Source: Bacillus luti
Lineage (GTDB): Bacteria; Bacillota; Bacilli; Bacillales; Bacillaceae_G
Direction of reading: 5' to 3'
DNA: 64,000 bases
Assembly: GCF_001884105.1 (NCBI RefSeq)
Contig: NZ_MACI01000057.1
Location: forward strand, 124,001 to 188,000
The notes under the pieces were generated by a model. The model saw only the letters and a program-made list of their open reading frames with translations. It searched no databases and was not told where the DNA came from. Numbering within the stretch: the stretch's first letter is position 1; each line of letters starts with the position of its first letter. The translations under genes and the position numbers were made by a program. Positions 53,765-62,777 of the stretch are shown here, in pieces.

Positions 53765-54751
53765 ATGATTACATTAGAACAAAAGTTGGAGCAATACACA
53801 CATACATATGGACAGTTAAAGGGAGAACTAAAATGGAAAACGAGTGATTCTCGAACAGGAATGATGATTGCTGCTATGTATGCAGGTAGTGATAAATTGT
53901 TTGATCTCGGACGTTTTTTAGAAATTAGTAGTTATATTAAGAATCAGGTAGGGATGTTTTCATACTTAAAGTCTTATCATCGCTTTGTAGTGGCTGCAAC
54001 ATTAGATATTCACTTTACAGATTACAAGAAAGCTTTCCGAAAATTTTTAGATTTATATGAACAATTGGTCATTGGTGGCTTTAGCAGGAGTATATTTACT
54101 TATCTCGCAGCAACTGTGCTTTTAACAGAAGAAAATGAACAGCAGGGCACACACATTCAGCGCTCGATGCAAGTATATAAACGTATGAAAAAGGATCATC
54201 TCTTTCTTACAGGTACAAGTGATTATCCGCTCGCGGTTTTACTAGCAGGACAATCAGAGGATGTAGAAACACTTATGGACCGAGTGGAACGTCTTTATCA
54301 GAAACTAGCGAAAGCTGGCTTGCGTAAAGGGAATGACCTTCAATTTTTGAGTCATATTCTTTCATTAAAGAAAGATGTCAGGGAAGAAATGTTAGTTGCA
54401 AATTGCACAAACATATGGAATTTGTTAAAGCAAGAAAAGGTAAAAGTGAAACAGATGCATTACCCAGCTATTGGGCTACTAGCGTTACTTGAGGATGGAG
54501 AAAAAGAGATTCATTCTATTAAAGCATTGATTGAAAAACTGCAAGGGGAGAAATTGTTCCGTTGGCATACCGATGCAAATATTCTTATTGCTATTCAATT
54601 GTTCGTAAGTCAAAAAGGTGCGGAAAGTAACGTGAACAACACAGGTTTACAAACTATGATAGAAGTCCTCGTACAAGCACAACAGGCAGCTATGATGGCA
54701 ACGATTGCCGCTTCATCTGCAGCAACTTCTTCTGCTAGTAGTGGTTCATAA
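53765..54751 (+). CDS. DUF4003 family protein
   Basis: A 328-residue all-helical cytosolic protein that fits DUF4003: KWKTSDSRTGMMIAAMYAG, LTGTSDYPLAVLLAG and GNDLQFLSHILSL are recalled landmarks. The C-terminus is an Ala/Ser-rich low-complexity tail. AGGGGTG before ATG 53765; the longer frame has no SD. Function unknown. Confidence 0.78.
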   Translation: MITLEQKLEQYTHTYGQLKGELKWKTSDSRTGMMIAAMYAGSDKLFDLGRFLEISSYIKNQVGMFSYLKSYHRFVVAATLDIHFTDYKKAFRKFLDLYEQLVIGGFSRSIFTYLAATVLLTEENEQQGTHIQRSMQVYKRMKKDHLFLTGTSDYPLAVLLAGQSEDVETLMDRVERLYQKLAKAGLRKGNDLQFLSHILSLKKDVREEMLVANCTNIWNLLKQEKVKVKQMHYPAIGLLALLEDGEKEIHSIKALIEKLQGEKLFRWHTDANILIAIQLFVSQKGAESNVNNTGLQTMIEVLVQAQQAAMMATIAASSAATSSASSGS

Positions 54752-54803
54752 TGTGTGACTGCTTATGCTCTTGTAAATTATAACTCCTTTGATAAGGACG
54801 GTT

Positions 54804-54858
54804 AAAAAAACAGTTAGCCCATTACTCTCTAATGAGTGGTGGGCTAACTGTTTTTACA
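54804..54858. terminator. Bidirectional terminator
   Basis: AAAAACAGTTAGCCCA/TGGGCTAACTGTTTTT, long loop with a further ACTC/GAGT pairing. Confidence 0.9.
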
Positions 54859-54867
54859 TAATCAGCG

Positions 54868-55632
54868 TTACCTTTTCGACTCCTTCAAATATTTGAGCTG
54901 TGTAACAATCATAATGCTAATAACAACGAGTAAAAACCATGAGCTAATTTTGCTTAAGTGAACGAGATTCCACGCTTCCCGTTGATTTGGATATTGCCAT
55001 GCTCCGAAAAATGTGGCGATATTCTCTGCAATCCAAATGAAGAAACCAATAAGAAAAAAGGAGAGAACGAGAGGCATTTTATACGTAACGCCTTGTAATG
55101 AAAATTCTACAAATGTCCGAAAGAAAACGATGAATAAAAGTAAAGTTAATACCCATCTAAAGTCATATAGAAAATGATGTGTAAAAAAATTAAAGTAAAT
55201 CATAGCGCCTAACGGTATGGCAAACATAGCTTTCGGCCAATGACACATTTGCAAATGCAATCTTCTCCATGCTTGGCATATGTAACTTGCGACACTCGCA
55301 TACATAAAACCGCTGTAAAGTGGAACTCCGAACACTTTTGAATATGCCTCTTCAGGATAACTCCATGAACCGAAATGTACTTTATATATTTCTAGTAAAA
55401 GGCCGATGAGGTGGAAGACAGTAATTACTTTTAATTCGTCTTTCGTCTCAAGTCCAGTCTTGTACATAATCCACTGCATAAGAAGACATACGATGAGTAT
55501 GAAATCATAGCGATATAACCCTGGGATAGAAATGATTTTTGAAAGGGCTAGTGTTAAGAAAATAACGACTGGGAATAAGCAAGATAATGCTTGTTCGTAA
55601 GTAAAGTAGAGTAGTTGTTTTACATAAAACAT
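54868..55632 (-). CDS. DUF817 membrane protein, YoaT-like
   Basis: A 254-residue protein with eight or so hydrophobic helices. GSWSYPE...GVPLYSGFMYASVASYICQAWRR and FFGAWQYPNQREAW are the family's internal repeat of W-x-YP motifs. Similar to B. subtilis YoaT; function unknown. GAAGGTG before the ATG. Confidence 0.82.
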   Translation of the reverse strand: MFYVKQLLYFTYEQALSCLFPVVIFLTLALSKIISIPGLYRYDFILIVCLLMQWIMYKTGLETKDELKVITVFHLIGLLLEIYKVHFGSWSYPEEAYSKVFGVPLYSGFMYASVASYICQAWRRLHLQMCHWPKAMFAIPLGAMIYFNFFTHHFLYDFRWVLTLLLFIVFFRTFVEFSLQGVTYKMPLVLSFFLIGFFIWIAENIATFFGAWQYPNQREAWNLVHLSKISSWFLLVVISIMIVTQLKYLKESKR

Positions 55633-55785
55633 ATTTTCACCTTCTGTGAGTTCTTGTTTTGATTGAATAGTCTGAAGAATAATTAAGTATACTATAGTAC
55701 TAAATAATAGAAAACAATAATTGGTTTGTTTGAAAAAATAAAAAACTGTAAAATGAAGTTAATTCAATGTAGAGGAGTTGTGCCA

Positions 55786-55848
55786 ATGTCAGCGCTTATT
55801 GTAAGTATCCCGTTTATAGAGCAGTTTATGGAAGTAGGGGATAAATAG
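55786..55848 (+). CDS. Possible 20-residue ORF
   Basis: ATG 55786 preceded by AGAGGAG, reading MSALIVSIPFIEQFMEVGDK then TAG. Either a tiny gene, a leader for the GNAT gene 45 bases on, or the broken start of a lost gene. Confidence 0.25.
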   Translation: MSALIVSIPFIEQFMEVGDK

Positions 55849-55892
55849 GCTAGAATAAGTATCCCCGTTATTTAATAAAGGGGGAGTTTGAA

Positions 55893-56444
55893 ATGACAAT
55901 GAATCTTTTTCAAAATAAAGCTATTACATTATCAGCTATTAGAGAAACGGATGCGAAAGTAATGGTTACGTGGCAAGAGGATAGTGAATATTTAAGAAAT
56001 ATAGATACAGATTTGGCATTCCCGCAATCGTTACATGAAATAGCGAGTGACAGACTATTAAGGGGACGGAAATCGAATAGTGTTTCTTTCATGTTGAGGA
56101 CAGTTCAAGATGAGCGTTTAATTGGTTTTGTTGCAATTCATGGCATAGAGTGGAATAACAGAACAGGGTTATTAGCAATTGGTATAGGAGATGTAAATGA
56201 TAGGGGAAAAGGATATGGGAAGGAAGCAATACAACTTATTTTAAAGTATGCCTTCTATGAAATGAATTTACACCGTGTTGGCCTTGATGTCATTTCGTAT
56301 AATAAAGCAGCCATTGCATTGTATAAAAAAATGGGTTTTCAGATGGAAGGTTGTATGAGAGAAGCAGTTCAAAGAGATGGAAAGTGTTTTGATCGTATCA
56401 TTATGGGCATATTGCGAGATGAATGGATTATGCTACAAGATTAG
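55893..56444 (+). CDS. RimJ/RimL-type GNAT acetyltransferase
   Basis: A 183-residue GNAT with ITLSAIRETDAKVMVTWQED opening, motif A GIGDVNDRGKGYGKEAIQLILKYAF and NKAAIALYKKMGFQMEGCMREAVQRDGK ending, typical of the SpeG/RimL-like group. GGGGGAG before ATG. Substrate unknown. Confidence 0.86.
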   Translation: MTMNLFQNKAITLSAIRETDAKVMVTWQEDSEYLRNIDTDLAFPQSLHEIASDRLLRGRKSNSVSFMLRTVQDERLIGFVAIHGIEWNNRTGLLAIGIGDVNDRGKGYGKEAIQLILKYAFYEMNLHRVGLDVISYNKAAIALYKKMGFQMEGCMREAVQRDGKCFDRIIMGILRDEWIMLQD

Positions 56445-56543
56445 AAAGTACATTCAATATTATACATGTAATATGCAGGAGATATAATATTAATTGGCGA
56501 ATTTTTACAGTGTATTGATTGCATTTATAAGGAGTTATGTGAG

Positions 56544-56771
56544 ATGAACTTAGAAAAAGCAAAACCAGTAAATGAAGAGGTCGCTGAATTAAAAGAACTA
56601 ATTAAAGAATTGCATGGAAGTGTACACCAACTTCAAAGTGAAGTACAGCAACTAAGGCACGAAAGACCAGTTGTTGAAGTGAGAAAAGGTGTTCAATTAT
56701 CACCAACAATTGTTGGACAAATTGGTGGTATGATTTTAGGTGGTTTAGCAATTATAGGGATATTTTGGTGA
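56544..56771 (+). CDS. Small coiled-coil protein with C-terminal membrane anchor
   Basis: A 75-residue protein: an acidic coiled coil with regular Leu heptads (about 12-40), then SPTIVGQIGGMILGGLAIIGIFW, a single C-terminal membrane helix. AAGGAG before ATG. No family recognised. Confidence 0.65.
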   Translation: MNLEKAKPVNEEVAELKELIKELHGSVHQLQSEVQQLRHERPVVEVRKGVQLSPTIVGQIGGMILGGLAIIGIFW

Positions 56772-56773
56772 TA

Positions 56774-56812
56774 AAAAAGGTTTGCAGCATCATGCTGCAA
56801 ACCTTTTTTATT
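56774..56812. terminator. Bidirectional terminator
   Basis: AAAGGTTTGCAGCAT/ATGCTGCAAACCTTT with T6, loop of 2-3. Confidence 0.92.
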
Positions 56813-56841
56813 TGACGATATAATTTCATGCAATACAACTT

Positions 56842-58167
56842 TTACATTAAATAACGTAAATAAATGTAAGCATGTGATAATAATAAAGCGATGATCGTTA
56901 ATGGTAAGCCAATTTTTAAGAAGTCCATATAAGAGAATCCATGTCCTTCACGTTTTGCAATACCAGCAACGACTACGTTTGCGGATGCACCGATTAATGT
57001 TCCGTTTCCTCCTAAGCAAGCTCCAAGTGATAACGCCCACCATAGTACTTCGATTTGCGGAGAATCAACAGATAGTCCGAGTCCTGTAGCTAAATCTTGA
57101 ATAAGTGGTATCATTGTCGCGACAAATGGGATGTTGTCAATTGTCGCAGATGCGATGCCGGATACCCATAGGATAAGTATCGCAGCGAAACCGATGTCGC
57201 CATTTGTTACTTCAAGTACTTGTTGTGCAAGAGAAGAAATGAGTCCGATATCAATTAACCCGCCAACGAGAACGAATAGTCCGGCGAAGAAGAAAATGGT
57301 TACCCATTCAACGTGGGCGAATACATCTTCAATATCATGTTCTTTCACGCCGATTAACATAAGAAGTGTAGCACCTGTCATCGCGATAACCGCAGCGTCT
57401 ACATGAATAATAGAATGAAGTACAAAGCCTAAAATAGTTAGTCCTAAAATCGTAATCGATTTTAAAAGGAGACTTCGATCTTTAATATATTCTTTTTCAT
57501 TTAATGCCATTAACAATTTAATTTGTTCAGGCGTTGTTTTTAGTTTGTTGCGATACATGAAGTAAATAATGCCAAGTGTTACGATAGAAATAATAATTAC
57601 GATTGGAGCTAAGTTAAGTAAAAAGGCATTAAAATCTAAATGCTTATTTGCTGATCCAATCATAATGTTAGGTGGATCACCGATTAATGTTGCTGTTCCG
57701 CCTATATTTGAAAATAGTACTTCTGAAATCAAATAAGGAACAGGATTTACTTTTAAAATACGTGTAATGGACAGTGTAACAGGTACGATTAATAAGACGG
57801 TTGTTACGTTGTCCAAAAATGCAGAACCGACAGCAGTTAATAGGGAGAGTAATAATAAAATGCGAATCGGTTTTCCGCCAGCTGCTTTTGCCGCTTTAAT
57901 GGCTACAAATTCAAAAACGCCTGATTGACTCGTAATATGTACGAGAATCATCATCCCGATTAAAAGGGTAATCGTTTCCCATTGAATATGTGATGTGAAA
58001 GCGGTATGTAAATCTACAACTCCAAAAATAACCATAATAGCAGCACCGAATAGTGCGATTACAGCACGATTCAATTTCTCAGAAATAATAAATCCGTACG
58101 TGACTAAAAATACGGCAATTGCAAAATAATATTGCCAATTTGCTACTTCATGTGCTGATTGTTCCAA
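56842..58167 (-). CDS. ArsB/NhaD-type (SLC13-like) ion transporter
   Basis: A 441-residue, about 11-helix transporter of the ion-transporter superfamily. The duplicated re-entrant signatures are FSNIGGTATLIGDPPNIMIGSA (about 160-181) and GACLGGNGTLIGASANVVVAG (about 393-413). Family members export arsenite or exchange Na+/H+ (NhaD) or carry dicarboxylates; no arsenical genes are near. TTG 58167 is 8 bases after GAAGG; the GTG at 58176 overlaps the SD. Confidence 0.85.
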   Translation of the reverse strand: MEQSAHEVANWQYYFAIAVFLVTYGFIISEKLNRAVIALFGAAIMVIFGVVDLHTAFTSHIQWETITLLIGMMILVHITSQSGVFEFVAIKAAKAAGGKPIRILLLLSLLTAVGSAFLDNVTTVLLIVPVTLSITRILKVNPVPYLISEVLFSNIGGTATLIGDPPNIMIGSANKHLDFNAFLLNLAPIVIIISIVTLGIIYFMYRNKLKTTPEQIKLLMALNEKEYIKDRSLLLKSITILGLTILGFVLHSIIHVDAAVIAMTGATLLMLIGVKEHDIEDVFAHVEWVTIFFFAGLFVLVGGLIDIGLISSLAQQVLEVTNGDIGFAAILILWVSGIASATIDNIPFVATMIPLIQDLATGLGLSVDSPQIEVLWWALSLGACLGGNGTLIGASANVVVAGIAKREGHGFSYMDFLKIGLPLTIIALLLSHAYIYLRYLM

Positions 58168-58418
58168 TCGTGTCACCTTCTTTAAAGTATGTATTCAATT
58201 GTAAACATGCATCCCTCTGCATAATTTATATTGTAGCAAATTCAAAAAAGAAAGAAAACTATTTAACAAAGTGAAGGAAAAAATGTGTTTTTTACATATG
58301 ATATAAAAAAATAAAGAAACACAGTGCAAATTATTAGGAAAAGTGAGAGTTGTCCTCTAATATAGAGATAGCAATTTACATTATTTTTGCGTAAAATGGT
58401 TTAAAGAGGTGAATTCCG

Positions 58419-58769
58419 ATGGAAATAGTAAAAGATAGTTCTCTTATTCAAAATGAAATTGAACGTTTTGTAAATAAAGATGTATATATTCATTTAGAAA
58501 CGACGAACGGAGCGTATGCGTCACACTTTAATGAAAAGATGATGACAGTTGGAGCATTCATTCGAAATGCGATTATTCGCTTTGAACGCGGGAAGATTAC
58601 TGGAACAAACCCATACCGAGTTGGTCTAAAGATGGATCATGGTTGGGTATATGCAGAAGGTATTACGCACTGGGAAGTAGACGGTCAAGAGCGTTTATTA
58701 CTAGCAGGGCACGATAATCAAGGTCGCTTAGCGGTAGCGCTTGAGTTAAGCTTAACGCCATTTAAGTAA
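58419..58769 (+). CDS. yojF: YojF (DUF1806) protein
   Basis: A 116-residue protein identical in design to B. subtilis YojF: IHLETTNGAYASHF, AFIRNAIIRFERGKITG and GLKMDHGWVYAEGITHWE. It is the first gene of the yojF-bshB2 operon, 15 bases apart. Role unknown, presumed accessory to bacillithiol synthesis. AGAGGTG RBS. Confidence 0.9.
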   Translation: MEIVKDSSLIQNEIERFVNKDVYIHLETTNGAYASHFNEKMMTVGAFIRNAIIRFERGKITGTNPYRVGLKMDHGWVYAEGITHWEVDGQERLLLAGHDNQGRLAVALELSLTPFK

Positions 58770-58784
58770 GAAGGAGGGAAACTT

Positions 58785-59447
58785 ATGGAGAGACATGTAC
58801 TTGTTGTATTTCCGCATCCAGATGATGAAGCATTTGCTGCGGGAGGAACAATTCGCTTATTAACAAATCAAGGAGTACCTGTAACGTATGCGTGCGGTAC
58901 TCTAGGACAAATGGGACGTAACATGGGTAAGAACGTATTCGCTAACCGTGAAACGATTCCAAATATCCGTGAGAGAGAATTAAAAGATGCGTGTGAAGCG
59001 ATGGGAATCAAAGATTTAAGAATGCTTGGTTTCCATGATAAAACGTTAGAATTTGAAGATGTTGATTTCGTTGCAGATAAAATTGAAGCAATCATTCAAG
59101 AAGTAAATCCATCTCGAATTATTACATTTTATCCAGAGCACGGCGTACATCCAGATCATGATGCATTTGGCCGCGCTGTAGTTCGCGCCGTATCACGTAT
59201 GTCAAAAGAAGAACGTCCAGTTATTCATGCGGTTGCAATTACGAAAAATCGCGAAGCTGTACTAGGTGAGCCGGATGTTGTAAATAATATTAGTGAAGTA
59301 TTCGAGCATAAATTAGCTGCACTAGGTGCACATCGTTCGCAAACAGAAGCGATGCTTGAAGAAACGCATGCAAAAATAAAGAATAAAGATGCAGCAACAC
59401 TAAAATGGTTGCAACTTGAACAATTTTGGACTTATAAATGGGAGTAG
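58785..59447 (+). CDS. bshB2: Bacillithiol biosynthesis deacetylase BshB2
   Basis: A 220-residue LmbE-type zinc deacetylase that removes acetyl from GlcNAc-malate in bacillithiol synthesis. The zinc motif is FPHPDDEAFAAGG (H12, D15-type PHPDDE) and the partner His lies in YPEHGVHPDHDAFG (about 118-131). AGAAGGAGGG before ATG. Together with BshB1-type enzymes it gives redundancy in Bacillus. Operon with yojF. Confidence 0.94.
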   Translation: MERHVLVVFPHPDDEAFAAGGTIRLLTNQGVPVTYACGTLGQMGRNMGKNVFANRETIPNIRERELKDACEAMGIKDLRMLGFHDKTLEFEDVDFVADKIEAIIQEVNPSRIITFYPEHGVHPDHDAFGRAVVRAVSRMSKEERPVIHAVAITKNREAVLGEPDVVNNISEVFEHKLAALGAHRSQTEAMLEETHAKIKNKDAATLKWLQLEQFWTYKWE

Positions 59448-59479
59448 GCTAGAAGATTTCCTTCTAGTAGCTCTTACAT

Positions 59480-59516
59480 AGAAAAAGCACCGTCACTTGT
59501 AACGGTGCTTTTTTCT
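59480..59516. terminator. Bidirectional terminator
   Basis: AAAAAGCACCGT/ACGGTGCTTTTT with 8-base loop. Confidence 0.92.
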
Positions 59517-59550
59517 TTATTCTCCTTCTATTTGCAAGCAACCTTCACTT

Positions 59551-59979
59551 TTATCTCGTACTCCATTCTTTTACGAATTCATCATGGTATGCTTCGCTCC
59601 AATGGTATGGTTGCAATTCTTTTAATGGTTTGAAAATAATATCTTGTTTAGAATTTGTAATAGCGCATAGTACTTCTGGTCCCCAATAAAATAAACGTTC
59701 TTGGCATACACCACAAGGTGATAATACTTTTAACTCAGAATGCTCATTTTCTCTTGCAAGACAAATGGAATGTGTAACTTTCTTATGAAATTTATGTGCT
59801 TCTAAAATAGCACCTGTTTCCATACAAAGTTCTGTTGAAGCATTGATTACGTCTGGGGCAACACTTGTAAAAATGGATCCATCTTCTACACGAATTGCTG
59901 CAGCTCCGCCCCAACCATGTGGGTATCTTTGGTCAATTAAACTTTTCACTGCATCATATAATTGTTGTTCAATGCTCAA
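59551..59979 (-). CDS. Cytidine deaminase-like (blasticidin-S deaminase type) protein
   Basis: A 142-residue zinc deaminase fold. The first motif reads TELCMETGAI, C-x-E in place of the H/C-A-E of cytidine deaminase, and the second SPCGVCQERL (PCxxC). The Cys ligand instead of His resembles blasticidin-S deaminase and tetrameric Cdd. Substrate probably cytidine or a nucleoside analogue. It does not neighbour other pyrimidine genes. Confidence 0.82.
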   Translation of the reverse strand: MSIEQQLYDAVKSLIDQRYPHGWGGAAAIRVEDGSIFTSVAPDVINASTELCMETGAILEAHKFHKKVTHSICLARENEHSELKVLSPCGVCQERLFYWGPEVLCAITNSKQDIIFKPLKELQPYHWSEAYHDEFVKEWSTR

Positions 59980-60084
59980 TTGTATTTCCTCATTTCTACG
60001 TGATTTTTGATTTAATGACTGTTATTTCTTATTAATACCGATAAAAAAGAATAGACACCCAATTTCAAACTATGAATGCAAGAA

Positions 60085-60636
60085 TTATTCTTCATCTGCA
60101 TACTTTTCCTCTAAGGCAATTAATAGAGGAATTGATATAGTTACAAGAATGATTAAAGTGGTTATAAAAGATTTAGAAAGAGAAAAAGAACCTTCGATTA
60201 AAGGTGATAAAAACTTGAATGAAAGTATACTTGTTATTAAGGAAACTACTAAAAAGCTAAAAAGAGACACATTTTTATTTTTGATAGATGTTTCTATAAA
60301 ATCTTTAAGACAGCTTATGACGACAAATATAGTTAATATAATAAGAGAAATAAAATAATGTGTTACATTTGTCATACTAATAGTAGAATCGTCTATTATG
60401 TAAGCAAGTAACTTAGATACTAACATACCGCCAAACAAGAGAATGATAAAAGCGAGTAATTCTGTTGACATATAAGTGCTGAAATTAACTTTCTTTTTAA
60501 AGAGTTTATAGCTTAGAGTAGCCTGGATTATTTGCAGGGTAAATAGAGCGATAATCCACACATAATAGATAATTGGTAATTCTCCTGAGAATAGAGAGAT
60601 TAGGAAATTTAGTACTGTCTTTAAAATTTCAATCAT
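60085..60636 (-). CDS. Hypothetical five-helix membrane protein
   Basis: A 183-residue protein with five hydrophobic segments and a charged C-terminus (LEEKYADEE). AGGAGGCC is a strong SD before the ATG. No family recognised. Confidence 0.7.
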   Translation of the reverse strand: MIEILKTVLNFLISLFSGELPIIYYVWIIALFTLQIIQATLSYKLFKKKVNFSTYMSTELLAFIILLFGGMLVSKLLAYIIDDSTISMTNVTHYFISLIILTIFVVISCLKDFIETSIKNKNVSLFSFLVVSLITSILSFKFLSPLIEGSFSLSKSFITTLIILVTISIPLLIALEEKYADEE

Positions 60637-60853
60637 TACGAAAGGCCTCCTGTTTATAAGCTTGCAATATTAAAATATACTAGTCTATCGTTTAATAATT
60701 AAATTTGCGAATTTAAACTATTTCTAATTATTCCGTAAAAAGGTAATTTTATCAAGTTATCTTTTTAACGAATCCTCCAAGGCCGGGCACTAGAAAAAGA
60801 AACACAATATGTAATATAATTGAAAAAGTATATTTAAAAATCGATGTTAATAT

Positions 60854-61000
60854 TACCCTCCTATAAGTATTAACATACGTAATTGAGGTGTTTTCTTTGT
60901 TGTTTTATGATCGAATTTCTATAATGGCCCCTCCTGTTCCGTAGCTTAGGAAAGTCTTTTTATTTCTGAGATTTTCAAAGTTATAGGAGGGTATGAAAAA
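60854..61000 (+). promoter_or_regulatory. Leader with alternative RBS-sequestering pairings
   Basis: TACCCTCCTATAA (60854-60866) is perfectly complementary (13 bp) to TTATAGGAGGGTA (60981-60993), the RBS of the exporter gene. A second anti-SD, CCCTCCT (60929-60935), lies inside the Ala-Pro-Pro codons of a leader ORF. A weak promoter (TATAAT near 60815) would put both in the mRNA. These mutually exclusive pairings are what a translational attenuator needs. Confidence 0.65.
60897..60944 (+). CDS. Leader peptide MLFYDRISIMAPPVP
   Basis: A 15-codon ORF starting at TTG 60897, 6 bases after GAGGTG, ending TAG. Its last residues, PPVP, include a diproline, a known cause of slow translation and an element seen in some drug-responsive arrest peptides. 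It ends 55 bases before the exporter ATG. Inferred to regulate the exporter by ribosome stalling; not supported by any search. Confidence 0.5.
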   Translation: MLFYDRISIMAPPVP

Positions 61001-62199
61001 TGAAAAAAGTCTCAGTACCATCACTTTTGTTAATGATCATTCTTGTAGCATTTCCGCAAATTAGTGAAACGATTTACACACCGTCTTTACCTGACATTTC
61101 AAAAGCGCTACATGTAAGTAATAATGAGGTACAGTTAACGCTTAGTGTGTATTTTGCTGGATTTGCTTTAGGTGTATTTTTTATTGGATGGTTATCAGAT
61201 ATAATTGGTCGTCGCCCAGCAATGTTATTTGGAATTGTTATATATGGCGTTGGGAGTTTCTTATGCTTTATTGCAAATTCCATTGAGGTTTTATTGGTAA
61301 GTCGTTTTATTCAAGCGTTTGGAGCAAGTGCTGGCTCTGTTGTGACACAAACGATTCTTCGTGAAAGTGTAGAAGGGCATAAGCGGCATATTATGTTTGC
61401 TCAAATCTCGGCAGTCATTGCTTTTACACCAGCGATAGGACCGTTAATTGGTGGCTTTCTTGATCAAATGTTTGGATTTAAAATCGTATTTTTAAGTTTA
61501 GTAGTAATGAGCGTCGGGATTTTTCTGTATACGTTTGTTTCTCTTCCAGAAACAAAAACGGACTCAGTAACGAATAAAATAAATGTGTTTTCAGTATTGA
61601 AGAGGTTAATTACAAATCCGAAAGTAGTAACATATGGGCTATTAATTGGAGGAGCAAATGGTGTTTTATTTAGCTATTATGCAGAAGCACCGTTTATCTT
61701 TATTGAATACTTTCAGTTATCGCCAAGTATGTATGGATTTCTAGGAATTGTTGTTGCGTCTGCTTCTATTATTGGAGCGAAAGTTTCAAAACGATTGCTT
61801 GCCACCTATAAACCAGAGAAGATTATATATATCGGTTGTCTTGTAATGACAGGGGGAGCTATTCTTTTGTCTGTTATTACGTTTGTTGGATCAAATCCGA
61901 ATGTAATATATATGATTGTATTTTTAATAGCGATGTTTATATTGCTATTAGGAATTGGGGTGGCGTTACCTAACTGTTTAAGTTTAGCATTAGTAGATTT
62001 TCAAGATGTCATTGGTACAGCTGGAGCATTGTTTAGCTTAGGCTACTATGTAATTGTAACGATGACAATTTTGGGGATGAGCCAGTTGCATACGGGTTCG
62101 TTACTGGTGATGCCACTTTATTTTCTGGTTATAGTAGTTATCATGATGGTGTTTACTAAAATGTTTATTTTAGGTAAACAAGCTTCAAAAATGATTTAA
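61000..62199 (+). CDS. Bcr/CflA-type drug efflux MFS transporter
   Basis: A 399-residue 12-helix major facilitator of the Bcr/CflA drug:H+ antiporter group. Marks: FPQISETIYTPSLPDISKAL (helix 1), GWLSDIIGRRPAMLFG (loop 2-3 motif A), RFIQAFGASAGSVVTQTILRE (motif B) and PAIGPLIGGFLD (motif C). Family members export chloramphenicol, bicyclomycin, sulphonamides or similar. AGGAGGG is 9 bases before ATG, and this RBS is complementary to two upstream elements. Probably induced by its own substrate. Confidence 0.88.
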   Translation: MKKVSVPSLLLMIILVAFPQISETIYTPSLPDISKALHVSNNEVQLTLSVYFAGFALGVFFIGWLSDIIGRRPAMLFGIVIYGVGSFLCFIANSIEVLLVSRFIQAFGASAGSVVTQTILRESVEGHKRHIMFAQISAVIAFTPAIGPLIGGFLDQMFGFKIVFLSLVVMSVGIFLYTFVSLPETKTDSVTNKINVFSVLKRLITNPKVVTYGLLIGGANGVLFSYYAEAPFIFIEYFQLSPSMYGFLGIVVASASIIGAKVSKRLLATYKPEKIIYIGCLVMTGGAILLSVITFVGSNPNVIYMIVFLIAMFILLLGIGVALPNCLSLALVDFQDVIGTAGALFSLGYYVIVTMTILGMSQLHTGSLLVMPLYFLVIVVIMMVFTKMFILGKQASKMI

Positions 62200-62209
62200 G
62201 TATGAAATG

Positions 62210-62245
62210 GTAAAAGGGTCTCATTAAAAATGAGACTCTTTTATA
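62210..62245 (+). terminator. Rho-independent terminator
   Basis: AAAAGGGTCTCATT/AATGAGACTCTTTT with a 3-base loop. Confidence 0.9.
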
Positions 62246-62249
62246 TTTT

Positions 62250-62312
62250 ATCCCGCTGTTTTGAGGTAGTAAGATTCCTACCTCAAATTGGGATGGACTA
62301 AAGAAGTTAGTA
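62250..62312 (+). repeat. bcr1-like repeat fragment
   Basis: ATCCCGCT, AGTAAGA, CCTACCTCAAA and AAAGAAGTTAG occur in the same order as in the left half of bcr1 at 35697-35755, but the remaining half is absent. A decayed or related member of the cereus-group repeats. Confidence 0.55.
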
Positions 62313-62404
62313 ATTTATTAGTATATTAAATTTCTGATTGGTATATGAATTGGACGTGTGGGGAATTACGTTATTAACTATAAAGATTAAAGTACATGAG
62401 ATGT

Positions 62405-62440
62405 GAAACCGAGGAAGAAATACTTTCCTCGGTTATTTAT
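62405..62440. terminator. Stem-loop, terminator-like
   Basis: AACCGAGGAA/TTCCTCGGTT with an 8-base loop, followed by a short T-rich stretch. Confidence 0.6.
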
Positions 62441-62634
62441 ATTGTAATAATATTCATACCGGAATCATATTGAATAGATGTATTTTATTGTTAATTTAGT
62501 TAAAAATTAATCAGACTTATGTATAATAATTTATTGAAAAAATAATTGAATTTTTCAGATTAATGAATTAATATAAGGTAAGTAATTTTAAGATTTATAG
62601 AATATTGGAAGATGAAAGGTTTTGGGGATTTTAT

Positions 62635-62777
62635 AAGAAGCAAAAAAACGATTTTAGGATAGCTTTAAAGCTAGTGTAAAATGACGTTTGCTTCATCATT
62701 TTCAGGGCCGAAAGGAATTAGGGGAAAGCATCTTACTTAAAAATGCGGCTATGAATCATCTAAGAGGGGGAAGTGAA
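62635..62777 (+). promoter_or_regulatory. Structured leader of the permease gene
   Basis: A long hairpin GAAGCAAA.ACGATTTTA...TAAAAT.ACGTTTGCTTC (62638-62694) is followed by CAGGGCCGAAAGGAATTAGGG and a second possible stem GCATCTTA/TGCGGC up to the RBS. It resembles a cis-regulatory RNA, but I could not match it to T-box, lysine, SAM or c-di-AMP consensus. Confidence 0.4.

Noticed and set aside
62635-62777. T-box or lysine riboswitch
   Set aside because: The T-box AGGGTGGNACCGCG and the lysine-riboswitch core were not found.
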